A DNA stretch of 64,000 nt from contig NZ_OZ034990.1 of the NCBI RefSeq assembly GCF_964030935.1, positions 1,118,001 through 1,182,000 on the forward strand, in the 5' to 3' direction. Within the stretch, counting starts at the first letter, position 1, and each line of letters starts with the position of its first letter. The stretch comes from Rickettsiella endosymbiont of Aleochara curtula. Its GTDB lineage: Bacteria > Pseudomonadota > Gammaproteobacteria > Diplorickettsiales > Diplorickettsiaceae. The translations under genes were made by a program, and so were the position numbers. The notes under the pieces were generated by a model that saw nothing but the letters and a program-made list of their open reading frames with translations, was not told the DNA's origin and ran no database searches. Shown here in pieces: positions 7,370 through 16,208 of the stretch.

Positions 7370-9364
7370 TTATTTAATGAAAAGTACACGACTATGAGAG
7401 GCGGTATAATTTACATTTTTTACGGTATACGATTTGAGATCGTGTAACAATAACTGATCAGCAGTTATAAAATATTGCATGTTAGTTTGTTTTTTTAAAG
7501 GTCGAAACTGTAAGTGCCAGGTTTTATGATAATGAACTAAACCTAGCCATAAAGGCATACCATTACTTAATATTTTATGTGAATTCCAGAGATTTAAAAC
7601 TAATAAATTATGTGTAGTTGGAAAATATTTTGTCATCGTTAATGCGGGTGCTTGACCGGCATTAGAAGAAATAAATAAAGGAATGTTGGGGTCGTTGGTA
7701 TGTAAACTTAATTTATAAAGTGTTGTAAAAATTTTTGCTTTTGGGAGCGTATACCAGGCTTGTCTTTCTAAATGATTTTGAATATCCGAGAGTTTTCCTG
7801 CCCATTGAATATTTAATACTTCTATTTTCTGACCAAAATGCCCTATTCGGTAAATTGGAATTTGGAATTTAGCATCGTTCCACCAGTTATTAAAATTGAT
7901 AGTTTGTTCAGGAAAAAAAAGTTGGGAGTTTGAGAGTAATTTTTTATAACCATAAGCTAGATTTGCTCCCCAACAAAGCAATAAAATTAAAATACCCAAT
8001 ATAGCAATCTTGCCAGATGGAATAGTCGTATGATCCATTTTTCTACGATAGGAAAGAGTCAGACCAGTGAGGATACTAATTCCCAATAATGCACCTCCAA
8101 AAACATCGCTAAACCAATGTGCGGTTAAGTAAATACGCGAAAACATGATTAAGAGAATAATGAAACTAGCCAATGCATAAACCAGCATTCGTTGTGGTTT
8201 AGGTCTCTCTATGGCGATTAAAATAGCAAAAAATCCTAGGATGGAAATACCGCTTACGGTATGCCCACTAGGAAAAGAGTGGCCAAGCGGTGTTTGCACT
8301 AAGCCTATGGGGCGCGCAATATGCAGAATATGTTTAAATACATCTGCCAAACCATAACTTAATAATCCTGCTAACCCCCAATGTAGACTAAGCCAAAAAT
8401 TTCTTTTTATTAAAAAAAACCCTAACATAAGCATCCAAAACACAGCAAGTATTCTCGGACTCAGCTCAGTCATAACTACCAAGAATTTATCTAAATTTTG
8501 CTGACGTAAACTACGCATTAAATGGTAAATGGGTTCATTTAAATAAGTAGCAATGCCATGATGAGTTACGCTAAAGGCTATTGCTAGAAATCCAAGCGCA
8601 CAAAAAATGCAAACTAAAGCGAGCGCTAATTGAGCATGCGATTGAGGATGTCGATAATCTGTCAAAAGAGAGGTGATGGTTTTGAGCTTTGGATGGTTAC
8701 GCGTGAAACGCCAAAGATAAGCAACCTGTTTATCTAATAAACGACTAAACCATGCATAACAAGATTTTATGAAAGCGTAGACTAACCAAATAAATAGTAA
8801 AAGTAAGACAACAAAGATGATTAATTTACTTGCTGCTTCGGGGGGTAATTGCTGAGAGGCTTGGCCTAAAAGTATTCCTGGTAACATATATACCGGTGCC
8901 CACGCAATAGCTGAAATGATATCGGCTATTAAAAATTGGCGCCAGGGCATGCGTACCATGCCAGCTATAAAAGGTAAAATAGCACGAATCGGCCCAATAA
9001 AACGCCCAAAAAAAATACTTTTTCCTCCATGTTTGTCAAAAAAAGCTTCTCCTTTTTTCAAAAGTTTGGGATAGCGGCGGAATAACCAGAAATCCTTAGT
9101 ATGATGATGATAATGTTTACCTATCCAAAAACTAAGTACATCACCTGTGATAGCTCCTGCGATGGCCCATATAACGATAGGTGTAAATGGCAAAACCCCT
9201 ATTCCAATTAAGGTCCCGATGGCTGTCATGAAAACAGTACCAGGTACTAAGAAACCTATCATGACTAAACATTCAAGAAAGGAGATAAAATAGGTAATTA
9301 AACCAGCTAAATAAGGGTGAATTTGTAGCCAATCAAAAAAGGGTTTGAGATCCGGAAGCGTCAT
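7370..9364 (-). CDS. DedA-PAP2 phosphatase-LssY C-terminal fusion membrane protein
   Basis: The 664-residue protein has three parts. Residues 1-200 are a DedA/VTT domain (PGTVFM, GRFIGPIRAILPFIAG). Residues 250-440 are a PAP2 phosphatase with KHILHIARP (344-352), PSGH (365-368) and SRIYLTAHWFSD (409-420), covering all three catalytic motifs. Residues of about 470-664 resemble the LssY C-terminal region. DedA proteins act as lipid scramblases and PAP2 enzymes dephosphorylate lipid phosphates such as undecaprenyl pyrophosphate or phosphatidate, so the fusion suggests coupled flipping and dephosphorylation of a lipid at the inner membrane (inference). It overlaps lipA by 1 bp, indicating co-transcription from the lipA side. 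LssY-type proteins are known from Legionella. Confidence 0.85.
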   Translation of the reverse strand: MTLPDLKPFFDWLQIHPYLAGLITYFISFLECLVMIGFLVPGTVFMTAIGTLIGIGVLPFTPIVIWAIAGAITGDVLSFWIGKHYHHHTKDFWLFRRYPKLLKKGEAFFDKHGGKSIFFGRFIGPIRAILPFIAGMVRMPWRQFLIADIISAIAWAPVYMLPGILLGQASQQLPPEAASKLIIFVVLLLLFIWLVYAFIKSCYAWFSRLLDKQVAYLWRFTRNHPKLKTITSLLTDYRHPQSHAQLALALVCIFCALGFLAIAFSVTHHGIATYLNEPIYHLMRSLRQQNLDKFLVVMTELSPRILAVFWMLMLGFFLIKRNFWLSLHWGLAGLLSYGLADVFKHILHIARPIGLVQTPLGHSFPSGHTVSGISILGFFAILIAIERPKPQRMLVYALASFIILLIMFSRIYLTAHWFSDVFGGALLGISILTGLTLSYRRKMDHTTIPSGKIAILGILILLLCWGANLAYGYKKLLSNSQLFFPEQTINFNNWWNDAKFQIPIYRIGHFGQKIEVLNIQWAGKLSDIQNHLERQAWYTLPKAKIFTTLYKLSLHTNDPNIPLFISSNAGQAPALTMTKYFPTTHNLLVLNLWNSHKILSNGMPLWLGLVHYHKTWHLQFRPLKKQTNMQYFITADQLLLHDLKSYTVKNVNYTASHSRVLFIK

Positions 9365-10314
9365 TAGGCTACATTCTCTCCAGCCGCTTGTTTATCAGCG
9401 TGATACGAAGAACGGACTAGAGGTCCACTTGCTACACGAATAAATCCCATTTCTTTTGCTAAATAACCGAGATCTTTGAATTCTTGAGGAGTTACATATC
9501 GTGCGACAGGAAAATGGTGGCGACTAGGAGCAAGGTACTGACCGATAGTAATCATATCAACCTGGTGTTTACGTAGATCTTGCATAACTTCTTTAACTTC
9601 TTCGAGCGTCTCTCCTAGCCCTAGCATGAGACCAGATTTGGTAGGAATTCCAGGAAAACGCCGCTTAAATTCGAGTAATAATTGTAATGACCATTTATAA
9701 TCTGAACCTGGGCGTGCTTGCTTATACAAACGAGGAATCGTTTCGATATTGTGGTTAAACACATCAGGTAATTCTGGCGCAATTGCATTTAGAGCAACAT
9801 CCATACGACCGCGAAAATCAGGCACAAGCACTTCTATGGTCAGCATAGGACAGTTTTGGCGTAAGGCTTGTAAACATGCGGTAAAGTGAGCGGCCCCGCC
9901 ATCGCGCAAATCATCACGATCGACAGAAGTAATAACCACATAACGTAGTTCCATCTGTTTAACTGTTTTAGCGAGATTCTTAGGTTCATCCGGATCCAAA
10001 GGATCAGGTCGTCCATGACCCACATCACAAAATGTACACCGACGAGTACATTTATCTCCCATAATCATAAAAGTAGCCGTGCCATGACTAAAGCATTCAC
10101 TTAAATTGGGACAAGAAGCTTCTTCACATACCGTATGAAGACGATTTTCCCGTAGCATGGTTTTAAGTTGGTCTACGGCAGTTGTTGTTGGTAATTTAAT
10201 ACGGATCCAATCTGGCTTACGTAAAGGGGCAGTAGGCTCAATTTTTATTGGAATGCGAGCCATTTTTTCAGCTCCACGTTGTTTTTGCCTAGGATCCGGT
10301 GTTTTAATTTCCAT
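9364..10314 (-). CDS. lipA: Lipoyl synthase
   Basis: This 316-residue radical-SAM enzyme has both Fe-S motifs: the auxiliary cluster cysteines C63, C68 and C74 ([12 protein letters not shown]) and the radical-SAM CxxxCxxC at C89, C93 and C96 (CTRRCTFC). The C-terminal VRSSYHAD segment provides the conserved serine ligand. It inserts two sulfurs into octanoyl groups on E2 and GcvH proteins. It lies 144 bp downstream of lipB on the same strand, so the two steps of lipoate synthesis are together. The start at 10314 is normal for the family. Confidence 0.96.
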   Translation of the reverse strand: MEIKTPDPRQKQRGAEKMARIPIKIEPTAPLRKPDWIRIKLPTTTAVDQLKTMLRENRLHTVCEEASCPNLSECFSHGTATFMIMGDKCTRRCTFCDVGHGRPDPLDPDEPKNLAKTVKQMELRYVVITSVDRDDLRDGGAAHFTACLQALRQNCPMLTIEVLVPDFRGRMDVALNAIAPELPDVFNHNIETIPRLYKQARPGSDYKWSLQLLLEFKRRFPGIPTKSGLMLGLGETLEEVKEVMQDLRKHQVDMITIGQYLAPSRHHFPVARYVTPQEFKDLGYLAKEMGFIRVASGPLVRSSYHADKQAAGENVA

Positions 10315-10458
10315 AAGGGTTAAAGTATTATATTAAATGAAATAATTTTAACATACAGTTAATGAGATATATGCAAGCTTAGCAGGATATTCGTTAGATT
10401 ATTTTTTAGAGAAGCCTATTTAAACCAGGGTTAAACGGTAAAATTCAATGAAATTTAG

Positions 10459-11082
10459 CTATTTTCGATTACTAATTTCTTGTTGAAACTGCTTAATAAA
10501 GTCATTGGCTACTCTATTAAGATCAGTAGGACCTCCTAAATCGGAAAGTTGAGTGATAGCGAGTTGACTTATACCACAGGGATTAATTCCTGCAAAGGGA
10601 CCAAGATTCATGGCGATATTGAACGCTATGCCATGATAACAATAACCGTGTCGAATGCGTAGGCCGATAGAAGCAATTTTTGCAGAATTGACATAAACAC
10701 CCGGAGCTTCTTTTTTTGCTTCGGCTTTAATACCATAAGTTGCGAGTAAATTAATAATTGTATCTTCTAGAAGAGAGACTAACTCACGCACGCCAAGATT
10801 AAGGCGACGAAGGTTTAAAAGTGGATATATGACTAGCTGCCCAGGGCCATGGTAAGTCACTTGTCCGCCACGATCGGTTTTTTCAATGGGGATATTTCCG
10901 GGATTAAGAATGTGTTCAAGTTTTCCTGCCTGTCCTAGAGTATAAACAGGATTGTGCTCAATGAACCAAATTTCATCCGGAGTTTCAGGATTACGCATAT
11001 CAGTAAAAATACGCATGGCATGGGCAACAGTATTATAGTCACCTTGCCTTAAAGTTCGCACGAGGAATTGCTGATCTGTCAT
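10459..11082 (-). CDS. lipB: Lipoyl(octanoyl) transferase
   Basis: This 207-residue enzyme carries RGGQVTYHGPGQ (71-82), Lys135 in VNSAKIASIG and Cys169 in GINPCGI, the acyl-enzyme site. It transfers octanoate from ACP to apo-proteins, and LipA then acts on the product. Length is typical. The following 144 bp before lipA contains no recognisable gene. Confidence 0.95.
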   Translation of the reverse strand: MTDQQFLVRTLRQGDYNTVAHAMRIFTDMRNPETPDEIWFIEHNPVYTLGQAGKLEHILNPGNIPIEKTDRGGQVTYHGPGQLVIYPLLNLRRLNLGVRELVSLLEDTIINLLATYGIKAEAKKEAPGVYVNSAKIASIGLRIRHGYCYHGIAFNIAMNLGPFAGINPCGISQLAITQLSDLGGPTDLNRVANDFIKQFQQEISNRK

Positions 11083-11239
11083 AGCTTCGAAAGTATACGG
11101 GATCTGTAAGTTGTTGAATAGATGAAGAGCTAAATGTAAGGAAATTAAGCTTTTAACTATAAATATTAGTGTTAAATAGCAGTTTTAGCTGCTTAATTTC
11201 TGCTAGAATAAATGTTGCTTTCTTGAATGAGGATTTATC

Positions 11240-11539
11240 ATGAAAAAATGGTTAGTTATATTCCCTTTCTTATTAGTAAGCGTCACAGCTTTTTCGATGC
11301 CTAATCCAGCTTCCGTATATTGCGCTCATCACGGAGGTCGCTTGGAAATGATGAATGAACCAGCAGGCATAACGGGTGTTTGCGTGTTTCGCGATAAAAG
11401 TTATTGTGAAGAATGGAGTTACACCAGAGGAGTTTGTAAACCTAGTCAATTTTATCTTCCTGAAAAAAGATGGGGAACAAAATATTGTCTTACACAATTA
11501 CCAAATAAAAATTTAGTTATTTATTTATGTAAAGCTTGA
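11240..11539 (+). CDS. DUF333 domain periplasmic protein
   Basis: The 99-residue protein begins with a signal peptide (MKKWLVIFPFLLVSVTAFS) followed by NPASVYCAHHGGRLEM...GVCVFRDKSYCEEWSYTRGVC, a clear match to the DUF333 pattern (NPASVYCxxxGGxLE...CxFxDGSxCEEW). Six cysteines after the signal suggest disulfides in the periplasm. A good Shine-Dalgarno (GAGG) precedes the ATG. DUF333 proteins are sometimes annotated as hemolysin-like, without solid evidence. It sits 6 bp upstream of the uracil-DNA glycosylase gene. Confidence 0.8.
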   Translation: MKKWLVIFPFLLVSVTAFSMPNPASVYCAHHGGRLEMMNEPAGITGVCVFRDKSYCEEWSYTRGVCKPSQFYLPEKRWGTKYCLTQLPNKNLVIYLCKA

Positions 11540-11545
11540 ACGCAG

Positions 11546-12280
11546 ATGATAGATAAAGAAAAACGTTTACATTATTTTAAAAAAATGGAAATTCCTCTTT
11601 GGATATTGCGTGAAAATGCCAATAAAAGATCCAAAGAAACGGCTAAGGACGATGATATGCCCAGAAATAAGCCCGGAAAATCGTTAATGACTCGAGAGCA
11701 AAAAATTTCGACACTGAATTGGCAAGAACTGAGATTGGCAGTAAACAACTGTAAAGCCTGTGATTTATATAAAACACGTAGTAATCCTGTATTTGGTGTG
11801 GGAAATCTGGATGCCGATTTATTGATAATTGGAGAAGCACCGGGAGCGAATGAAGATAAGCAAGGAGAGCCTTTTGTAGGTCGGGGCGGACAATTATTGA
11901 CAAACATGTTGTCCGCAATTGGTTTTAAACGAGAAGATTATTACATTGCAAATATTTTAAAATCGCGTCCACCTAATAATCGCGATCCTTCTTTGGAAGA
12001 AGTAAAGGCATGCACACCCTATTTATTAAGACAGATTAGCTTAATTAAGCCAAAATTAATTTTAGCGGTGGGTCGAATTGCCGCACATTATTTATTAGCA
12101 ACTAATGCGTCTATGGCGAGTTTACGCGGAAATTTGTTTCATTTTGGCGTGAATAAAATTCCTTTATTAGTTACCTACCATCCCGCTTATTTACTTCGTT
12201 CTCCGCGCGAAAAGCGTAAGGCTTGGCAGGATATGCAATGTGTAAAAAAACAATTAGACCTAGTTATCGAACATGGATAA
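11546..12280 (+). CDS. Uracil-DNA glycosylase, family 4-like, one Fe-S ligand replaced
   Basis: The 244-residue protein has GEAPGANEDKQGEPFVG (96-112), the family 4 active-site loop, and TYHPAYLLR near the end. Family 4 enzymes bind a 4Fe-4S cluster through four cysteines spaced CxxC...C-x15-C. Here C69, C72 and C156 are present, but the third position, normally Cys in KCRPP, is Ser140 (KSRPP). It removes uracil from DNA. The N-terminal 50 residues are a charged extension. The pseudopilin gene overlaps its last 43 bp. Confidence 0.85.
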   Translation: MIDKEKRLHYFKKMEIPLWILRENANKRSKETAKDDDMPRNKPGKSLMTREQKISTLNWQELRLAVNNCKACDLYKTRSNPVFGVGNLDADLLIIGEAPGANEDKQGEPFVGRGGQLLTNMLSAIGFKREDYYIANILKSRPPNNRDPSLEEVKACTPYLLRQISLIKPKLILAVGRIAAHYLLATNASMASLRGNLFHFGVNKIPLLVTYHPAYLLRSPREKRKAWQDMQCVKKQLDLVIEHG

Positions 12281-12822
12281 TTAGGCCATATAAAAAAAGA
12301 TCATTCGAATTGGGTTTTAGCTTGGTCGAATTATTACTTACCATAACCTTAAGCAGTATTCTATTAACCCTAGCATTTCCAATTTATAGACATTTAACTC
12401 TTGAGCTTCGTTTATTTATTTTAACTGAGCGTGTGAATTCAACCTTACATTATGCTCAAAGTGAGGCAATTAGACGCCAGAGCGTGATAACAATATGTAA
12501 AAGTAAAAATGGCAAGAACTGTATGGGAAATTGGAAGGACGGTTGGATTGTTTTAGTAAATAAAAAAACAATTCCTTCGCTTGAAAATACAGAATTGTTA
12601 CGTGTTTACCCCGCCTTGGGCTACTCAGATTTTTTAGAGTGGCATGGATTTCGCTCAGACGATTATCTACAGTTACATCCAGATGGCTCTAGCCAAAATG
12701 GCAGTTTTATCATCTGCGTGCATGGTATATCAAAGAAAATGACTTGGTTAATTATAATAGCTCAAACGGGGAGAATTAGAATTGATAAAAAAAACACCAA
12801 AAACCTTGATTGTAATGCTTAA
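12238..12822 (+). CDS. FimT/GspH-like type IV pseudopilin
   Basis: The 194-residue protein (start at 12238, with AGGA upstream) has a basic leader followed by GFSLVELLLTITLSSILLTLA, the prepilin peptidase site and hydrophobic helix of type IV pilins. Then come YAQSEAIRRQSVITIC and WKDGWIVLV, characteristic of FimT/GspH minor pseudopilins. Its role would be in pilus or type II secretion pseudopilus initiation, or DNA uptake. No other pilus gene is in the window. The leader of about 30 residues is rather long. It overlaps the upstream glycosylase gene by 43 bp. Confidence 0.8.
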   Translation: MCKKTIRPSYRTWIIRPYKKRSFELGFSLVELLLTITLSSILLTLAFPIYRHLTLELRLFILTERVNSTLHYAQSEAIRRQSVITICKSKNGKNCMGNWKDGWIVLVNKKTIPSLENTELLRVYPALGYSDFLEWHGFRSDDYLQLHPDGSSQNGSFIICVHGISKKMTWLIIIAQTGRIRIDKKNTKNLDCNA

Positions 12823-12918
12823 ATAGCTGATTTGTAGAGGTTTTAATATTGGCTTTTTTGCATGGGTCAGTTGTTATATAACGCTCGCAATAAGTTCAAA
12901 AAATTCGTAGCCTCATGT
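12823..12918. other. Intergenic spacer before repeat copy 2
   Basis: Short non-coding stretch. A fragment reading CCTCATGTATAC directly precedes repeat copy 2 and matches a segment from the middle of the same repeat, suggesting a local duplication or nested insertion. Confidence 0.4.
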
Positions 12919-13038
12919 ATACTCTTCGCACTTGAATTTTGTCTGTGTTGCCGCTCAACTCGCAATCCTCATGTATACTAATACACTTCGGTTGCTTCGT
13001 TTTCGGCGTCTCGCCAAAAACCAAATTGCAGTGAGTAT
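12919..13038 (+). repeat. Dispersed intergenic element, copy 2
   Basis: Near-complete copy from ATACTCTTCGCACTTGAA to TTGCAGTGAGTAT. It lies 50 bp upstream of the IcmD-like gene and after the pseudopilin gene. Confidence 0.88.
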
Positions 13039-13088
13039 ACTAGCAGACGCGGCCCTTATAGGTTCTAATCGATTAAAAAAATTTTGTT

Positions 13089-13409
13089 ATGAAAAAAAAT
13101 ATTCTTTTTATCCTGCTTATGGCTTCAATAAATGCTTATGCCATAATTCCAGGTTCACTAGGTGATTTATCAGATAAACTTTTATTACCTATGTCCCTGT
13201 TGACTGGCGGACTCTATAATATGAGTTTGGCTATTGGGATAGCTTTACTTTTTGGGTCCCTTATCCAATATAAAAATTATCGAAATAACCCTTCTCAAGT
13301 TCCTTTAAGCAGACCTATAACTTTATTGGTTTTTGGTGTGATTTTAGTTGTATTACCGCTACTTGCAAAATTTTCTGAAAGTGCGCTTTTAGTTTCTAGA
13401 GTATCTTAA
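13089..13409 (+). CDS. Small membrane protein resembling Dot/Icm IcmD (DotP)/IcmC family
   Basis: The 106-residue protein has a signal-like N-terminus (MKKNILFILLMASINAYA) and two hydrophobic segments separated by LIQYKNYRNNPSQVPLSRPI. A short membrane protein with a K/Q-rich turn followed by NPxQVPL is characteristic of the IcmD/DotP and IcmC/DotE inner-membrane proteins of type IVB secretion systems. The match is by eye. If correct, it is an orphan copy, since no other dot/icm gene is in the window. It ends 1 bp before surE and is probably co-transcribed. No clear Shine-Dalgarno is seen. Confidence 0.55.
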   Translation: MKKNILFILLMASINAYAIIPGSLGDLSDKLLLPMSLLTGGLYNMSLAIGIALLFGSLIQYKNYRNNPSQVPLSRPITLLVFGVILVVLPLLAKFSESALLVSRVS

Positions 13410-13410
13410 A

Positions 13411-14175
13411 ATGAAGATTCTTATTAGTAATGATGACGGTGTACATGCACCAGGCTTGTCCATTTTAGCTAAGGCTTTAGCTCAAATCGCAGAAGTAACT
13501 ATTGTGGCGCCAGATAGGGATCGCAGTGGCGCCAGCAATTCCCTTACTTTGCAGCATCCTTTAAGACTAAGGTACTTTGATGAGAGTATTATTAGTGTTC
13601 AGGGGACACCTACGGATTGTGTTCATCTCGCTTTAACGGGTCTGTTAAGCAAAGATAAACTACCGGATATGGTTGTATCCGGTATTAACGCCGGTTCTAA
13701 TTTAGGCGAGGATGTTTTTTATTCAGGCACTGTGGCAGCCGCAATGGAAGGACGTTTTCTAGGAATTCCAGCAATTGCATTTTCAATAGCTGGAAATGAG
13801 CCGATGTATTATTCTACAGCGGCTGAAGTTGCAAAAAGATTGGTAACCCTCTTATACGAAAAGCCGATTCCAGCCAAAACTATTTTAAACGTAAATGTTC
13901 CCGATGTCGCTTTTGATGATTTAAAAGGTTATGAAGTGACGCGTTTAGGAACGCGTCATAATGCAGATAGAATGATGCCTAGTAAAGATCCAAGAGGACA
14001 TACTATTTACTGGATTGGTAGCTCTGGCAAGGAAGATGATGCTGGAAAAGGCACAGATTTTTATGCTTTGAACCAACAGCAAGTGAGCATTACGCCTTTA
14101 CAGCTTGATCTAACGCATCATACTGCGCGAGACCAGATCGAAGATTGGATAGCTAACATGGATCCGAAACTATAA
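13411..14175 (+). CDS. surE: 5'/3'-nucleotidase SurE
   Basis: The 254-residue protein opens with MKILISNDDG (metal-binding D8, D9) and has APDRDRSGASNSLT and VSGINAGSNLGED, the SurE signatures. It dephosphorylates nucleoside monophosphates and is linked to stationary-phase survival. In many gammaproteobacteria surE lies with pcm, nlpD and rpoS; here rpoS is two genes downstream, but pcm and nlpD are absent. A YqaA-type gene and a dispersed repeat occupy the gap. Confidence 0.96.
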   Translation: MKILISNDDGVHAPGLSILAKALAQIAEVTIVAPDRDRSGASNSLTLQHPLRLRYFDESIISVQGTPTDCVHLALTGLLSKDKLPDMVVSGINAGSNLGEDVFYSGTVAAAMEGRFLGIPAIAFSIAGNEPMYYSTAAEVAKRLVTLLYEKPIPAKTILNVNVPDVAFDDLKGYEVTRLGTRHNADRMMPSKDPRGHTIYWIGSSGKEDDAGKGTDFYALNQQQVSITPLQLDLTHHTARDQIEDWIANMDPKL

Positions 14176-14234
14176 TTTATTTTTGATATAGATAATTTAA
14201 AGGATGAATTTTTTGTCTAACTGCATGATATGTA

Positions 14235-14819
14235 ATGAAGTATTTTTCTAAACTTTATGACAAAATGCTTGCATTGGCTAAGCATGGGCATGCTCCCTAT
14301 TACTTATTTGTGTTAAGTTTTGCGGAATCATCTTTTTTTCCTATCCCACCCGATGTAATGCTAGCGCCTATGTCGCTAGCTAAGCCCGAGTGTGCTTGGC
14401 GTTATGCATTTTTAACCACGGTGGCTTCTGTTCTAGGCGGGTTATTTGGCTATTGGATTGGGAATATAGCGTTTGAGTGGGTACATCCCTATATTCTACA
14501 GTTTGGATATGAGAAGACTTACCAACAGATTGAGCATGGGTTTAACCAATGGAATTTTTGGATACTTTTTTTGGCAGGTTTTACGCCTATTCCTTATAAG
14601 CTATTTACCATCGCGGCCGGGGCCTTGCATGTTGCGCTATTACCCTTTATCTTGGGATCACTGGTCGGCCGTGGCGGAAGGTTTTTTTTAGTGGCTTTTT
14701 TAATGCGTTGGGGCGGTGTCCATATTAATAAATTATTACGGCATTATATCGATCGATTATCTTGGTTTGTTCTGTTGCTAGCGGTAGCTGTTTTTGCTTC
14801 TCTTAAAATCTGGGGTTGA
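14235..14819 (+). CDS. YqaA/VTT-domain (DedA-like) inner-membrane protein
   Basis: The 194-residue polytopic protein has FAESSFFPIPPDVMLAPM, GGLFGYWIG and FTPIPYKLFTIAAGA, the motifs of YqaA-type VTT (SNARE-associated) proteins, with four or five hydrophobic segments. Such proteins are thought to be lipid scramblases or transporters. It is widely found beside surE/rpoS in gammaproteobacteria, which supports the assignment. Length matches E. coli YqaA-type proteins. Confidence 0.85.
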   Translation: MKYFSKLYDKMLALAKHGHAPYYLFVLSFAESSFFPIPPDVMLAPMSLAKPECAWRYAFLTTVASVLGGLFGYWIGNIAFEWVHPYILQFGYEKTYQQIEHGFNQWNFWILFLAGFTPIPYKLFTIAAGALHVALLPFILGSLVGRGGRFFLVAFLMRWGGVHINKLLRHYIDRLSWFVLLLAVAVFASLKIWG

Positions 14820-14900
14820 GAGAAAATATTTTATTCAGATCTAAGAACGTTCCTTAAACTTTATTGAAACGTCAATAATCAAAATAGTGGTTATTTAAAT

Positions 14901-15023
14901 ATACTTTCAGCAATTGAATTTTTGGCAAGGCGCTGCGAAGACGAAGCAACCGGAGTGTATTAGTATACATGAGGATTGCGAGTTGAGCGGCAACATAGCC
15001 AAAAATTCAGGTGCGAAGAGTAT
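14901..15023 (-). repeat. Dispersed intergenic element, copy 3
   Basis: Near-complete copy from ATACTTTCAGCAATTGAA to GGTGCGAAGAGTAT, lying in the 5' leader of rpoS and ending 42 bp before its start codon. It creates an apparent upstream extension of the rpoS reading frame, which is not likely to be translated. Confidence 0.88.
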
Positions 15024-15065
15024 AGTATCTTTCTATCTAGGTTAATTAATTCAGGGAGAGTTAAT

Positions 15066-16058
15066 ATGGCTAACAAAGGAAGTGCATTTAAAAAAAGAGG
15101 GGGTAGAAAACAACCAAATTCAATTGCGTCTGAACAAGTATTTGAAAATAAGCCAGAAAAATTTTTAGTAAACCGTGAAACGAATGAGGCAGAAACAACA
15201 CCACATAAATATGTACGACGTGACGAGACACTTGGCGCTACTCAATTATATTTAAATGAAATAGGCTTTTCTCCTTTATTAACAGCCGAAGAAGAAGTTT
15301 ACTACGCACGGCTTATCGCAAAAGGTGATCAAGACGCTCGTAAGCGAATGATAGAAAGTAATTTGCGCTTAGTGGTTAAAATAGCCAGACACTATAATAA
15401 TCGTGGATTACAGTTTTTGGATCTGATAGAAGAAGGCAATTTAGGTTTAATGCATGCGGTAGAAAAATTTGATCCTGAAAGAGGGTTTCGGTTTTCGACG
15501 TATGCGACATGGTGGGTGCGTCAAGCCATAGAACGAGCTATCATGAACCAAGCTCGAACGGTCCGTTTACCTATCCATGTGGTTAAAGAACTGAATGTTT
15601 ATTTGCAAGCGGCAAGAGAACTTACGCAGAAATTAGATCATAAACCTACGTCAGATGAAATTGCTAAATGGTTAGATAGGCCTTTTGAAGAAGTTGAGCG
15701 CATGCTCGGTTTAAATGAACATATTACTTCCGTTGATGCCCCTGCCAGTAGTGAGGCGGATAAACCTTTACTTGAAACTCTATCAGATAATCGCGAAAAC
15801 GATCCTGAACATATTTTAGAAGGCGAAAATTTGCGTAAGCGTTTAGAAGGTTGGCTTAAACAATTATCGACTAATCAACGTGAGGTTATTGCCCGTCGCT
15901 ATGGTTTACTGGGCTGTGATCGTATGACCTTGGAAGAAGTAGGAGAAGTTATTGGCTTAACTCGAGAGCGAGTTCGCCAAATTCAGGTTGAAGGCTTGAA
16001 AACTTTGCGGAAAATAATGGAAAAACAAGGTTTTTTTTCCAATTTATTGTATGATTAA
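15066..16058 (+). CDS. rpoS: RNA polymerase sigma factor RpoS
   Basis: The 330-residue sigma-70 family protein has region 1.2 ([17 protein letters not shown]), region 2 ([34 protein letters not shown]), region 3, and region 4 ([19 protein letters not shown]). Length and position downstream of surE identify RpoS. The start at 15066 is preceded by GGGAGAG, a strong Shine-Dalgarno, and gives the usual 330 residues; an upstream in-frame extension would run through repeat copy 3. In Legionella and Coxiella, RpoS controls the transmissive or small-cell phase. A repeat lies on each side of the gene. Confidence 0.96.
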   Translation: MANKGSAFKKRGGRKQPNSIASEQVFENKPEKFLVNRETNEAETTPHKYVRRDETLGATQLYLNEIGFSPLLTAEEEVYYARLIAKGDQDARKRMIESNLRLVVKIARHYNNRGLQFLDLIEEGNLGLMHAVEKFDPERGFRFSTYATWWVRQAIERAIMNQARTVRLPIHVVKELNVYLQAARELTQKLDHKPTSDEIAKWLDRPFEEVERMLGLNEHITSVDAPASSEADKPLLETLSDNRENDPEHILEGENLRKRLEGWLKQLSTNQREVIARRYGLLGCDRMTLEEVGEVIGLTRERVRQIQVEGLKTLRKIMEKQGFFSNLLYD

Positions 16059-16080
16059 TTTTTTTATAAAAGAATAAAAT

Positions 16081-16200
16081 ATACTCACAGCAATGGGATT
16101 TTTGGCAAGGCGCTGCGAAAATGAGCAACCGGAGTATACATATATATGAGGATTGCGAGTTGAGCGGTAACATAGACAAAAATTCAAGTGCTAAGAGTAT
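16081..16200 (-). repeat. Dispersed intergenic element, copy 4
   Basis: Near-complete copy from ATACTCACAGCAATGGGA to AAGTGCTAAGAGTAT, between rpoS and the VUT transporter gene. It ends 8 bp before the next start codon, so promoter and ribosome-binding sequences of that gene must lie within or next to the repeat. Confidence 0.88.
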
Positions 16201-16208
16201 ATTAAAGT

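Noticed and set aside
12919..13038. Repeats as a CRISPR array
   Set aside because: Copies are dispersed over the window on both strands and not regularly spaced; no cas genes.
14976..15065. An upstream extension of the rpoS frame
   Set aside because: It lies in a dispersed repeat and lacks a Shine-Dalgarno; the start at 15066 has GGGAGAG and yields the usual 330 residues.
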